64,000 bases of DNA, taken from assembly GCA_946807835.1 (NCBI GenBank), contig OX327683.1, positions 19,597,001-19,661,000 of the forward strand, written 5' to 3'. This document shows positions 1 to 10,113 of the stretch, piece by piece. How positions within the stretch are numbered: position 1 is the stretch's first letter; every line of letters starts with the position of its first letter. This DNA comes from Ailanthus altissimus. Its lineage: Eukaryota; Streptophyta; Magnoliopsida; Sapindales; Simaroubaceae. Both the position numbers and the translations under genes were made by a program. The notes beneath the pieces are model-generated. The model ran no database searches. It worked only from the letters and a program-made list of their open reading frames with translations, and was not told the origin of the DNA.

Positions 1-3000
1 TAAGGATATACGATTAGTATTGGGTTTATTTGTATGACTTTAGATTTATTTTAGGGACCAAATTGTTATACTTTGAAAGTTTTAGGGGCAAATTCGTAAA
101 TATCAAAAATTAGCCTCTTAGTATAAAAATACACTTTTAAACCCTAATTTACCATTTTTAGGTCGAGCTACCCATTTTAAGAGAGAGAAGAGAGAAATAG
201 AGGAGAGAGAAAGAGGAGAAGAAGAAGAAAAAGAAGAAGAAATTGGAAATTTGAATTTCAAGAGGTATATCATACGTATTTCTCAATTTATTGGTATTAA
301 TTAAGTTAATTCCTTTAAGTTTTGATTTCTAAAAATATGTATAATTGAGGATTTGTTGTGTATTTGTTGTGTATTTCGTAAGATCATATGAGAATTGATG
401 ATGATCTATAAGATAGTTTGATAAATCATGATGAATTATGGAATTTCTGCTGGATAACCTCTTGATCTAGGAATTTTATAAATTGTTGTGATTCGATTCT
501 GGTTTTGAATTTTGAGTATATGAAATTAGACATGTTAAGGATCATCTGAGACTTTGAATCGATTGAAAATTCTGGAAATTGAATTTATAGTGAATTTACC
601 AAAATGACTCTGAAATTCTGGAAATTTCCTGTGTAAACAGTATAGTACAGTGAAAAATAATTTTTGTCCTACTGAATGATCTTCACAAATTATGAATTTG
701 TGGAATATGATAATTTTATATGTCTAATATGATATACTCGGAATTGAGAATTTAGATCAATGTGGTTGAAGTGTTATGAATTTCTAAAGTGTATCAGCTC
801 ATTGTAATATTTGATTAACAGATTTTTAAAGTTATAGAATAAAATAGTTTTAAAATACTTTTGGCAGTGATTTGGAAGTGAAATATTTATCATGGACTGA
901 GATATGTGTTAAGAGTAATTATGTGGTAGTTTTATAATTTTTGAGTTAGTATATGATTTTATAAAATTGGGAGATTGAATACTGTTCAGTAAGTATCTTG
1001 ATCCTGTCAAGTTTGTAGTTTGGATTCGATGGTGTGTATGGAATGGATTGTGTAGGAATTTTGATATAATATTCATATATAAGAATTATATATGAGTCAA
1101 GAATGATATATTCTGATTTTGGAGTAATTGGACATCATTTGATGTATTAGAAATTTTTGTTAAGTGTAAGTGGTCAGAATGACAGGTTTTGAGAAACCAA
1201 ATATTTAGACCAATTTGATGTGATAAATGCATTGTGTATAATTTTGTAAGATATTTAAAGTATTTTGTGTGAATTGTGAGGCTTATGAAAGGATTAATCT
1301 CCATTGATAGGTTAAGGAGATTTAAGTCTTGTAGCTGAAAGTGTTAAGAGGTAAGTATACTAGACTTTTACTGAAATCACTATAAGCATAGTAATTGTCT
1401 ATGTATGATTTTGTAAATGTGCTTAAAAATATGTTTATGTTATGCCAAAGTGTATTTGATATGAAATGTGAAAGACATATGTTTATGAATGTGAGCATTG
1501 ACATTGAACATGGACATACATGTGTTTTTGAAAGTGAGCTTTCAAAATGAAATGCGTTTGACAAAGAAAGCTTTGAAGTGCAATATGTCCATGAGAAAGA
1601 TTTTGTGTTTTGAGGATGCTTGAACTCACTGTTGACTTAGTAGACATCTTATGTGATTTGTGGAGCCTTTATGTGTGGCCTTTCCTTCGAGATAGGTATA
1701 TGTTATGTGTTCCGTATGTAGGGAGGATCCTATTGGTACCTAAAGGAAGAGTGAGTTATCACATTCGTGTGGTGGCGTATTGGTGCATGTGAGAGGACTC
1801 ACCGATGATCAGGGTGAGGGTTTGGCTTTTACCTTCGGGCATGAGCATTATATATGTATTATTCAAGACCTCACTTGTACTATTCCTCTCATACGGTATG
1901 TCACCTACGAGTGACATTTGGCTCATTATGTGATATGTGATATGTAAGTCCTACTAAGTAGTAGTCGAGTAATGGTATTCCTATTATGTGTTTTGAAAGA
2001 ATGTGTAAGCGCTTACATGATATGTGATTTGATAAGATTATGATTTTGATTGATCACAGCATATCATACATATGCATTGTGTACATATATGTATTTGTAT
2101 TTGATATATGAAAAATTAGTATGCTTACTGAGTTTTATACTCATTATAGTTTATGGTGATTTCAGGTAAATAAGGTGCATGTGTGCTTAGCGGATTTGGC
2201 AAGGCTTCTGCTGTTCCTTGGGTTCCCTAAGTTGCTAGGTTGTTGTGTGTTTCATTTGGGGACACGTGGGATAGGATATTTGGTTTGTCCCTATTGAATA
2301 AATACTTATGTATTATTTTATTGTGTGTGGATTGGATTTGGTTTAAGTTTTATAAAGTGTGGTATTGGATGATTTTAAGTAAGAATTTGCAATGGAAATA
2401 TTCTGGGCTCCCGGTAACAAAGTTGCTACTGGTGACGTAGTAGAGTGTTAATCTCTGAGAAAACTCTGCGTATCTCCGGTTTAATAATTGTCCCAGTCAT
2501 AATTCAATTGCTATAATTCTGAAAGAAATTGAAATGAATGTTTAAATATTGTCAAGAGAAGTTTATACTTATATGTTAGGTTAAGGTTGATTTTAGTGTT
2601 GAACTTACTAGCAACTTGCTAAGGATTTCTGTGTTGAATGAAAGTTGAAAATTTTGTGTAATATTATTTATGAGTGCACATGCAGTGAATGAATGTAAGT
2701 GATGTCGTGTGTCGGATCTTTTGGGTCTGGGGCGTGACATGTTATGTGTTCCGTATGTAGGGAGGATCCTATTGGTACCTAAAGGAAGAGTGAGTCATCA
2801 CATTCGTGTGGTGGCGTATTGGTACATGTGAGAGGACTCACCGATGATTAGGGTGAGGGTTTGGCTTTTACCTTCGGGTATGAGCATTATATACGTGTGA
2901 TTTAAAGGGCTTACTTGTACTATTCCTCTCATACGGTATGTCACCTACGAGTGACATTTGGCTCATTATGTGATATGTGATATGTAAGTCCTACTAAGTA

Positions 3001-3646
3001 GTAGTTGAGTGATGGTATTCCTATTATGTATTTTGAAAGAATGTGTAAGCGCTTACATGATATGTGATTTGATAAGATTATGATTTTGATTGATCACAGC
3101 ATATCATACATATGCATTGTGTAAATATATGTATTTGTATTTGATATATGAAAAACCAGTATGCTTACTGAGTTTTATACTCGTTATAGTTTATGGTGAT
3201 TTCAGGTAAATAAGGTACATGTGTGCTTAGCGGATTTGGCAAGGCTTCTGCTGTTCCTTGGGTTCCCTAAGTTGTTAGGTTGCTAAGTGTTTCATTTGGG
3301 GACACGTGGGATAAGATATTTGATTTGTCCCTAGTGAATAAATACCTATGTATTATTTTATTGTGTGTGGTTGGACTTAGTTTAAGTTTCACCAAGTGTA
3401 GTAATGGATTGATTTTAAGTAAGAATTTGCAATGAATATATTCTGGGCTTCCGGTAACAAAGTTGCTACTGGTGACGTAGTAGAGTGTTAATCTCTGAGA
3501 AAACTCTGTGTATCTCCGGTTTACTAATTGTCCCAGTCATAATTCAATTGCTATAATTTTGAAAGAAATTAAAATGAATGTTTAAGTATTATTGAATAAA
3601 TGTAAGTGATGTCGTGTGTCAGATCTTTTGGGTCTGGGGCGTGACA
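1..3646 (+). repeat. 5' LTR of the Tekay-type element, left end missing
   Basis: It aligns with the complete 3' LTR at 7397-10113; base 1 matches about base 7518, so roughly 120 bp lie off the left edge. It ends with the dinucleotide CA in GTGACA at 3646, next to the primer-binding site. It is about 0.9 kb longer than its partner because its 3' part is present twice (1701-2739 and 2740-3646). The short ORFs inside it on both strands are not conserved as protein and are not called. Confidence 0.85.
1701..3646 (+). repeat. Tandem duplication of the 3' part of the LTR
   Basis: The block starting TGTTATGTGTTCC at 1701 runs to GTGACA at 2739 and restarts at 2740 with the same TGTTATGTGTTCC, ending again in GTGACA at 3646. 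The second copy (907 bp) lacks about 110 bp near its 3' end that the first (1039 bp) has, and in this and other positions it is closer to the 3' LTR. The junction is exactly LTR end to internal LTR sequence, as expected from unequal recombination or a reverse-transcription jump. Confidence 0.85.
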
Positions 3647-3654
3647 GCTTTTAT

Positions 3655-3666
3655 TGGTATCAGAGC
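3655..3666 (+). other. Primer-binding site (initiator Met-tRNA)
   Basis: TGGTATCAGAGC lies 8 bases after the LTR end. It is the standard plant Gypsy/Copia site complementary to the 3' end of initiator Met-tRNA and marks the start of minus-strand synthesis. Confidence 0.9.
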
Positions 3667-4031
3667 TAAAATATGATTCTGTAGACTTTTAAGTGTCGAG
3701 TCAAGGGAACCGAGCAGATGCCAAATCCTTAGAATTGTATTTGTAGCTTTGTTATGTAAAAGTTTGACATATTCCTTAAATTTTGTATGATTTTGTGAAG
3801 ATGACACAGTATCCAAGAGCTGATAAGATTGTTGTTATTGTGGATAATGGTACCTTGTGGATCTTAATGTTACCATTTAGATTTTCTTTTAAGTTATGAC
3901 TAATATGCTTAGTAAGAGTGATGTTGAATATCTTATAATGATAATTTGCATGTGATAGAGCAAATTGAGATAATTTTCTCAATGACAAAATATAGAGAAG
4001 TAGAGTATTGAAGACATCAATTGAAACAACT
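3667..4031 (+). other. Leader of the Tekay-type element, no coding sequence seen
   Basis: AT-rich stretch between the primer-binding site and the 3' end of the antisense LOG gene. Short ORFs exist on the minus strand, but none resembles gag or a known protein. It would be the 5' untranslated leader in a complete element. Confidence 0.5.
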
Positions 4032-4037
4032 TTTATT
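4032..4037 (-). terminator. Poly(A) signal AATAAA of the LOG-like gene
   Basis: AATAAA on the minus strand, about 55 nt beyond the stop codon, at the usual spacing for a plant near-upstream polyadenylation element. AT-rich sequence follows. Confidence 0.5.
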
Positions 4038-4091
4038 GAAAAGGAAAACAATAACACAACAACAATAGCAGTAACAAAAATACAATAGAGG

Positions 4092-4757
4092 CTACAGAGT
4101 GAGATTTAAGTCTATTTTGCGCTTCTTCTGACTGTCATGAGTAGACCAATCTAACTGATGCAATGTTGGATTAGACAGAGGAATAAAAGACTGCAATTGA
4201 TCAATCAGTTGATCAACAGTTGGAGCTGAAATAAGAATCCGTCGTGCTAGAAGTGGGATGAATTGTGTTCCCGCTGCATAGTCAAGAAAAGATATCAACC
4301 CGTCGTAAAAACCATTAACATTTAACAAACCAATGAGTTTTTGGTGAATTTGTAATTGTGCCCATGAGACAATTTGAAAATTTTTCTCCAAGGTCCCGAA
4401 ACCCCCTGGTAGAGCTATGAAAGCATCTGCATACCTAAGCATTTGAGCCATTCGTTCATGCATAGATGAGACTTGTAACTCATCCCCAACTGTTTTTCCT
4501 ACAATATTTTCAATAGCTAGAGGTTTTGGAATAATACCTAAAACTCGACTACTTTTATTGTGTGCAGCTTTTGCTACAGACCCCATTAACCCTCGGTTAC
4601 CTCCTCCATATACTAAATGTATATTTCGCTCAGCTAATACCTTACCAAGATTTTCTGCAACTTTTGTAAACTCTTCAGTATTCCCAGGGTTGGATCCACA
4701 AAAGACACAAATTTTTGTGAATTGACGAGCTGAGGTTTCCTCCATTGTTACGCTCAC
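4092..4757 (-). CDS. LOG: LOG-like cytokinin riboside 5'-monophosphate phosphoribohydrolase, altered active site, EAR-like tail
   Basis: The family releases active cytokinin bases from their ribotides in one step. The 221-residue ORF covers the full LOG (Rossmann-like, lysine-decarboxylase-like) domain: ICVFCGS at about 16-22, VYGGGNRGLMG near 49-59, MHER at 99-102, PGGFGT at 117-122, and SAPT near 177-180. Length is normal for plant LOGs. Two points stand out. The family motif PGGxGTxxE ends in lysine (K125) instead of glutamate, a residue known to be needed for catalysis, and the usual lysine after MHxR is methionine (M103). The C terminus reads KKRK then IDLNLTL, a basic nuclear-import-like cluster plus an LxLxL EAR-like motif. 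Plant LOG genes normally have several introns; this one has none, which suggests a retrocopy or intron loss. A TATA box 49 nt upstream and AATAAA downstream suggest its own transcription unit. A second Met at codon 5 could also start it. Confidence 0.9.
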   Translation of the reverse strand: MSVTMEETSARQFTKICVFCGSNPGNTEEFTKVAENLGKVLAERNIHLVYGGGNRGLMGSVAKAAHNKSSRVLGIIPKPLAIENIVGKTVGDELQVSSMHERMAQMLRYADAFIALPGGFGTLEKNFQIVSWAQLQIHQKLIGLLNVNGFYDGLISFLDYAAGTQFIPLLARRILISAPTVDQLIDQLQSFIPLSNPTLHQLDWSTHDSQKKRKIDLNLTL

Positions 4758-4805
4758 CCTAATCTTTGAATGTTTTTGAGTTTGTATAAGGATGCAAAAC
4801 TAATG

Positions 4806-4813
4806 TATTTATA
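4806..4813 (-). promoter_or_regulatory. TATA box of the LOG-like gene
   Basis: TATAAATA on the minus strand, in CTCTATAAATACATTAG, 49 nt before the first ATG. This spacing leaves room for a start site about 30 nt downstream and a very short 5' leader. Confidence 0.55.
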
Positions 4814-4829
4814 GAGAAACAAATTGATA

Positions 4830-5341
4830 ATAGCTATGGAGCATATGTGTAAGTATGTTCAAGTATATATTTTTCTCGATTCTTGTGAGGCAAAAAAAAA
4901 AAAAAAGAAAAGAATGAGTTTTACTTTATCATTTTATAAGGGACAATAGGCCGCAAAATCTTGAATAAATATATGTTGATATATAAGTGTGATAAAAATT
5001 GTGTCGGAAGCATGATGAGTTAGGTAAGATAATTAAGAAAAGTCAATAAAGGCCTATTTTATGGATTTAGGGACTTTGTTGTTTTGGCACTAATGGCCGA
5101 CAATGCATCTATGACTTGAAGACTTTTTGAGCGAACAATTGGACTTTGGACATGAGGCCAAATTAACTTTATTAATTTCAAGGATTTTTGTGATCTTAAC
5201 ATTGATTTTTGGATAGATTAAAAGCAGATATGAAGAAAGATAAAGCACACTGACATAAAGATAAAGTAGTAGTCAGTCTCTCTTTGATGTGATAGAGCAA
5301 CACGGATTTAGTTTCTGTGAAAATAGAAACAGCAATGTAGG
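4830..5341. other. Spacer between the LOG-like gene and the second antisense ORF
   Basis: AT-rich, with an A15-type run near 4894 and no convincing ORF. It would contain the LOG promoter upstream of the TATA box and the 3' region of the second ORF; a minus-strand AATAAA lies at 5168-5173. The A-run lies on the 5' side of LOG, so it is not the poly(A) scar of a LOG retrocopy. Confidence 0.45.
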
Positions 5342-6502
5342 TCAAAATGAGTCTCCTTGGTCGCTTTCATCTGTGTCGTATCCGTGAGAGAGGAAATTAT
5401 GGAGTTGTTGTTCCCATGGATTGAATGAGGGCTCTGGCTGAGTGGAATGTGGGTCTATCATATCTTGATCTTCTCCAGGTGAGCTGGTCTGGATGAGGGA
5501 TGTGCTAGCTTCCTCTTGGATTTGGGTGTCGGTTGGATAAGGTTGGGAGTCTTGAAAGAGGGATAAGTCAAGATTGGGTTGGTGTTGGTCAGGTTCTGTC
5601 GGGACAACTGGCTGAGATTGAGTAGGTTCTGTCGGGACAGGTGGCTGAGACCATTGGTGAAGATTATCAATTTCTTGTCTGTATCTGGCATAATAAGTCA
5701 TGTTTGGGATATGGTGATGGTGGGTAGAGTAATTTGTATTTCTATGATGTGAAAGATGATGTTTTTGTCTTTGTTGGAATTTGAGTATATTGGCAAAATT
5801 CAGTTCTTCTGCAAAGTCATCTTCAACCTGTTCCCAAGGTGCAGCATCTTTTGGGGAGATCCAAACGGATGGAGGAATTATCTGGTTTTCTTGAGCAAGA
5901 ATTCTTTCAAGTTCTCTCTTTTGCTGGATTACTTCTTCAGGCCAGAGCTTAATTGATCCCTTTAGTGAAAGGGTAAAGGTGAGGTAATCCTTGACAGTGG
6001 GGTAATAATGGATTTCATGATCTGAAACAATCATACCCTTTCGTTAGAGAAGTAAAACAGACCAAAGATGTTGTCTAGGGACTGCAACATTTGTGTTGTT
6101 TGCAATCATGTGTTGAAATTTAGTTATCCACCATGTCTTTGGGTAAAACCATTGGAGAAAAATCAGGGCTGGATGATCTTCATCACATTTTTCTAATTTT
6201 TGGACGGTTCTAAGTAATGGGAATTCCATGGCGATTGTATACAGATCCATTAGGTACCATAACAAGTAAATGACAGATTTGGACCATTGGGAAAATGGGA
6301 AAAAATAGTGCAGGTGAAAGAAAGGGTATTCCAAGTTGAACGAAGGGCCACCAAGAACTGTGAGGCTGTGTTCTTGGACTGTCAAGATGGCGTAGTGTCT
6401 GATGAATTCTTTGGCACGAGAATGGAGTGTTCTGGTTCTGATTAGGTCTGGAAATTGTGGTGGAGTAAAAGGAACATGAGGAGTTATGATAATGGGATTC
6501 AT
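5342..6502 (-). pseudogene. Unidentified antisense ORF in the Tekay-type element, split by one in-frame stop
   Basis: Two segments in the same frame (6502-6044, 152 residues; 6034-5342, 230 residues) are separated by a single TAA at 6046-6044 and three sense codons, so this was once one protein of about 385 residues. The N-terminal part is rich in aromatic residues and looks globular (SQWSKSVIYLLWYLMD and FLQWFYPKTWW are prominent). The middle has a His-rich stretch. The C-terminal third is acidic and Pro/Gln-rich, with a tandem VPTEPxQxQP repeat. I do not recognise the family. Extra antisense ORFs are known in plant Gypsy elements, and this may be one; a captured host gene is the alternative. 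It has its own TATA box. Confidence 0.6.
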
Positions 6503-6564
6503 TATAAAGATGGTAAGAGGGTTGGTTTTCTTTATTGCTAGAAAAGTGATTATGAGGTTTAGGC

Positions 6565-6572
6565 TATTTATA
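6565..6572 (-). promoter_or_regulatory. TATA box of the unidentified antisense ORF
   Basis: TATAAATA on the minus strand, in ACTCTATAAATAGCC, about 63 nt before the ATG at 6502. It is almost the same core as the LOG-like gene's TATA box, at similar spacing. Confidence 0.5.
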
Positions 6573-6579
6573 GAGTTTT

Positions 6580-7206
6580 GTGAAAGAAAATCAATAATCG
6601 TTTTGTCCTTTTCTTTTACGTGGATGACGTTAAAGGAATAGTTGAAAAACCATATTTGTCATCGCAGTAATTATGCTAGTAGAATCTTTTCTGTTTGAAA
6701 CTGAGCATATTAGAAGAAAAAAAAAAACAAACATATCAATCTCAATGAGAAAATGATGTCCAATAAGGTGGACTATTTTTTTTAAGAGTTAAAGTAAGAG
6801 ATATAATGTTAAGATCTATAGTTTAAGAATCAGTTGAACTAAAGGTCTTTTTATTGAAGTTGATTTTTGATCGTTTAAGATAATGCCTTCAATATTCTGA
6901 TTTGAATGACAACTTAGTTGCGTAGAAATGCTACATTTTGTTTTAATGATATCAAGGTAGTGAATGATATTATGACGTATGAGTATATGTTGAAGGGATT
7001 AAAATTTTCAGAGGAGTTAAGAATTTTATTTAAGAGATTAGTATGGGTATTCTACATCTATATTATTCTTTAATGAATAAAAGGTGAAGTGTATAGATGC
7101 ACATTAAATATTGAACGAATGGGAGAAAAAAATAAAAATATGTGTGTATAATTTTATAAGTCCATAATGTGTGTCATGTGTTTATTTTATGGATGAATGT
7201 TTCGTA
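6580..7206. other. AT-rich interior of the Tekay-type element
   Basis: No sustained ORF on either strand. It may hold the upstream promoter of the antisense ORF and decayed pol sequence, but I see no recognisable protein motif before about 7207. Confidence 0.4.
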
Positions 7207-7399
7207 CTTCTCTCACAGACTAAGTTATGAGCAAATCTTATATACCAAAAAGATTGCTTTGTAAATGTTTTATGAATAAACCATACTGTTGAAAAGGCAA
7301 TTTGGGAATGAGAATAAGAAATGAGATTTAAGTATCCTCATATGTTTGCTCAAGTCATGAATTTCGAGGACGAAATTCTTATAAGGAGGGGAGAATTGT
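7207..7399 (+). pseudogene. Relic of the polyprotein C terminus (chromodomain tail)
   Basis: The + frame reads LSYEQ, then KKIALVNVL, then NHTVEKAIWE, then EMRFKYPHMF and NFEDEILIRRG, ending in TAG at the LTR edge. This follows, in order, the end of Tekay/Del polyproteins: the chromodomain strand with NHxxEEATWE, then EMRxKYPHLF and NFEDEIL. Stop codons interrupt it (after VNVL and twice after AIWE). It is the only remaining piece of pol and proves that the two genes sit inside a former chromovirus. Confidence 0.75.
7383..7396 (+). other. Polypurine tract
   Basis: AAGGAGGGGAGAAT-type purine run immediately before TGTAGTAACC, the start of the 3' LTR. It primes plus-strand synthesis. Confidence 0.8.
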
Positions 7400-10113
7400 A
7401 GTAACCAGTATCCACGACTGGTAAGAATAAGTATTTATATATGTATAAATATACGTATTTTATTTGTATATTGGTGATACTTGATTTATATATTGTTATT
7501 AGTAGTGTTTGTATAGGTTAAGGTGATACTATTAGCATTGGGTTTAATTGCAAAACTTTAGATTTATTTTAGGGACTAAATTATAATACTTTGAAAGTTT
7601 TGGGGGTAAATTTGTAAATACCAAAAATTATCCACTTAGTATAAAAATACACTTTTAAAACCCTAATTCTCTCATTTTGGTCGAGCTACCTCTTTTAGAG
7701 AGAGAGAAGAGAGAAAAGATGGGAGAGAAAGAGAAGAAGGAGAAGAAAAAGAAGAAGAAATTGGAATTTTAGATTTTAAGAGGTATATTACAACTATTTC
7801 TCAATTTATTGGTGTTAATTATGTTAATTTCTTTAAGTTTTGATTTCTGGAAATATGTATAATTGAGGATTTGATGTGTATTTCGTATGATATTTTGAGA
7901 ATTGATGATGATCTATAAGATAGTTTGATAAATCATGATGGATTGTAGAATTTCTGCTTGATAGTCTCTTGATCCAAGAATTTTATAAATTGTTGTGATT
8001 CGATTCTGGTTTTGAATTTTGAGTATATGAAATTAGACATGTTTAGTATCATCTGAGACTTTGAATCGATTCAAAATTCCAGAAATTGAATTTTTTGTGA
8101 ATTTACCAAAATGACCCTGAAATTCTAGAAATTTCCTATGTGAACAGTATAATACAGTGACGAACAATGTGTTTCCTACTGAATGATCTTCACAAATTAC
8201 GAATTTGTGGAATATGATAAGTTTATATGTCTAATATGATGTACTCAGAATTGAGAATTTAGATCAATGTGGTTGAAATGTTATGATTTTCTAAAGTATA
8301 TCCGCTCATTACAGTATTTGATTAACAGATTTTTAAAGCTATGAAATAAAATAGTTTTAAAATCTTTTTGGCAGTGATTTGGAAGATAAATATTTATCAT
8401 GGACTGAGATATGTGTTAAGAGTAATTATGTGATAGTTTTATAATTTTTGAGTTAGTATATGATTTTATAAAATTGGGAGATTGAATACTGTTCAGTAAG
8501 TATCTTGATCTTGTCAGGTTAGTAGTTTGGATTCGATGGTATGTATGGAATGGATTGTGTAGGAATTTTGATATAATATTCATATATAAGAAGTATATAT
8601 GAGTCAAGAATGATATATTCTGATTTTGGAGTAATTGGACATCATTTGATCTATTAGAAAATTTTGTTAAGTGTAAGTGATCAGAATGACAGGTTTTGAG
8701 AAACTAAGTATTTAGACCAATTTGATGTGATAAATGCATTGTGTATAATTTTGTAAGCTATTTAAAGTATTTTGTGTGAATTGTGAGGCTTATAAAAGGA
8801 TTAATTTCCATTGATAGGTTAAGGAGATTTAAGCCTTGTAGCTGAAAGTGTTAAGAGGTAAGTATACTAGACTTTTTACTGGAATCACAATAAATATAGT
8901 AAGTGTTATGAATGATTTTGTAAATGTGGTTAAGAATATATTTATGTTATGTCAAAGTATATTTTGATATGAAATATGAATATATGTTTATGAATATGAG
9001 CATTGACATTGAGCATGGACATACATGTGTTTTTTGAAAGTGAGCTTTCAAAATAAGATATGTTTAACAAAGAAAGCTTTTGAAGTGTAATATGTCCATG
9101 AGAAATATTTTGTGTTTTGAGGGTACTTGAACTCACTGTTGACTTAGTAGGCATTTTATGTGATTTGTGGAGCCTTATCTGTGGCCTTTCCTTCGGGATT
9201 GGTATACGTTATGTGTTCCGTATGTAGGGAGGATCCTATTGGTACCTAAAGGAAGAGTGAGTCATCACATTCGTGTGGTGGCGTATTGGTACATGTGAGA
9301 GGACTCACCGATGATCAGGGTGAGGGTTTGGCTTTTACCTTCGGGCATGAGCATTATATATGTGTGATTTAAAGGCCTCACTTGTACTATTCCTCTCATA
9401 CGGTATGTCACCTACGAGTGACATTTGGCTCATTATGTGATATGTGATATGTAAGTCCTACTAAGTAGTAGTTGAGTGATGGTATTCCTATTATGTATTT
9501 TGAAAGAATGTGTAAGCGCTTACATGATATGTGATTTGATAAGATTATGATTTTGATTGATCACAACATATCATACATATGCATTGTGTACATATATGTA
9601 TTTGTATTTGATATATGAAAAACTAGTATGCTTACTGAGTTTTATACTCGTTATAGTTTATGGTGATTTCAGGTAAATAAGGTACATGTGTGTTTAGCGG
9701 ATTTGGCAAGGCTTCTGCTGTTCCTTGGGTTCCCTAAGTTGTTAGGTTGCTAAGTGTTTCATTTGGGGACACGTGGGATAAGATATTTGATTTGTCCCTA
9801 GTGAATAAATACCTATGTATTATTTTATTGTGTGTGGTTGGACTTAGTTTAAGTTTCACCAAGTGTAGTAATGGATTGATTTTAAGTAAGAATTTGCAAT
9901 GAATATATTCTGGGCTTCCGGTAACAAAGTTGCTACTGGTGACGTAGTAGAGTGTTAATCTCTGAGAAAACTCTGTGTATCTCCGGTTTACTAATTGTCT
10001 CAGTCATAATTCAATTGCTATAATTCTGAAAGAAATTAAAATGAATGTTTAAGTATTATTGAATGAATGTAAGTGATGTCGTGTGTCGGATCTTTTGGGT
10101 CTGGGGCGTGACA
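7397..10113 (+). repeat. 3' LTR of the Tekay-type element, complete
   Basis: Runs from TGTAGTAACC to GTGACA (TG...CA), 2717 bp, preceded by the purine tract. It is colinear with the left LTR apart from the duplication there. A purine-rich GAGAGA region near 7690-7770 is shared with 180-240 of the left copy. Confidence 0.9.

Larger units (their letters stand above)
1..10113 (+). mobile_element. Non-autonomous Tekay-type Gypsy element (LARD-like) carrying two antisense genes
   Basis: Two long homologous LTR sequences (1-3646 and 7397-10113) flank a 3.75-kb interior. A Met-tRNA primer-binding site directly follows the left LTR, and a purine tract directly precedes the right one. The right edge of the interior still encodes the very end of a chromovirus polyprotein (chromodomain tail, then the NFEDEIL motif seen in Tekay/Del elements), which fixes the clade. 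Otherwise gag, protease, RT, RNase H and integrase are absent, so it could only move using enzymes supplied in trans. The interior instead carries a LOG-like gene and an unidentified ORF, both antisense to the element. The left end lies outside the window by roughly 120 bp, judged by alignment with the right LTR, so the target duplication cannot be checked; the right flank begins TGCAG. An alternative is two truncated elements flanking host genes. Confidence 0.8.

Noticed and set aside
1086..1564. Minus-strand ORFs of 72 and 80 codons
   Set aside because: They lie inside the Tekay LTR, have no recognisable motif, and the matching part of the 3' LTR does not preserve them.
4894..4908. A-run as a retrocopy poly(A) tail of the LOG gene
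   Set aside because: It is on the 5' side of the gene; a retrocopy tail would be 3' (to the left, as T on the plus strand).
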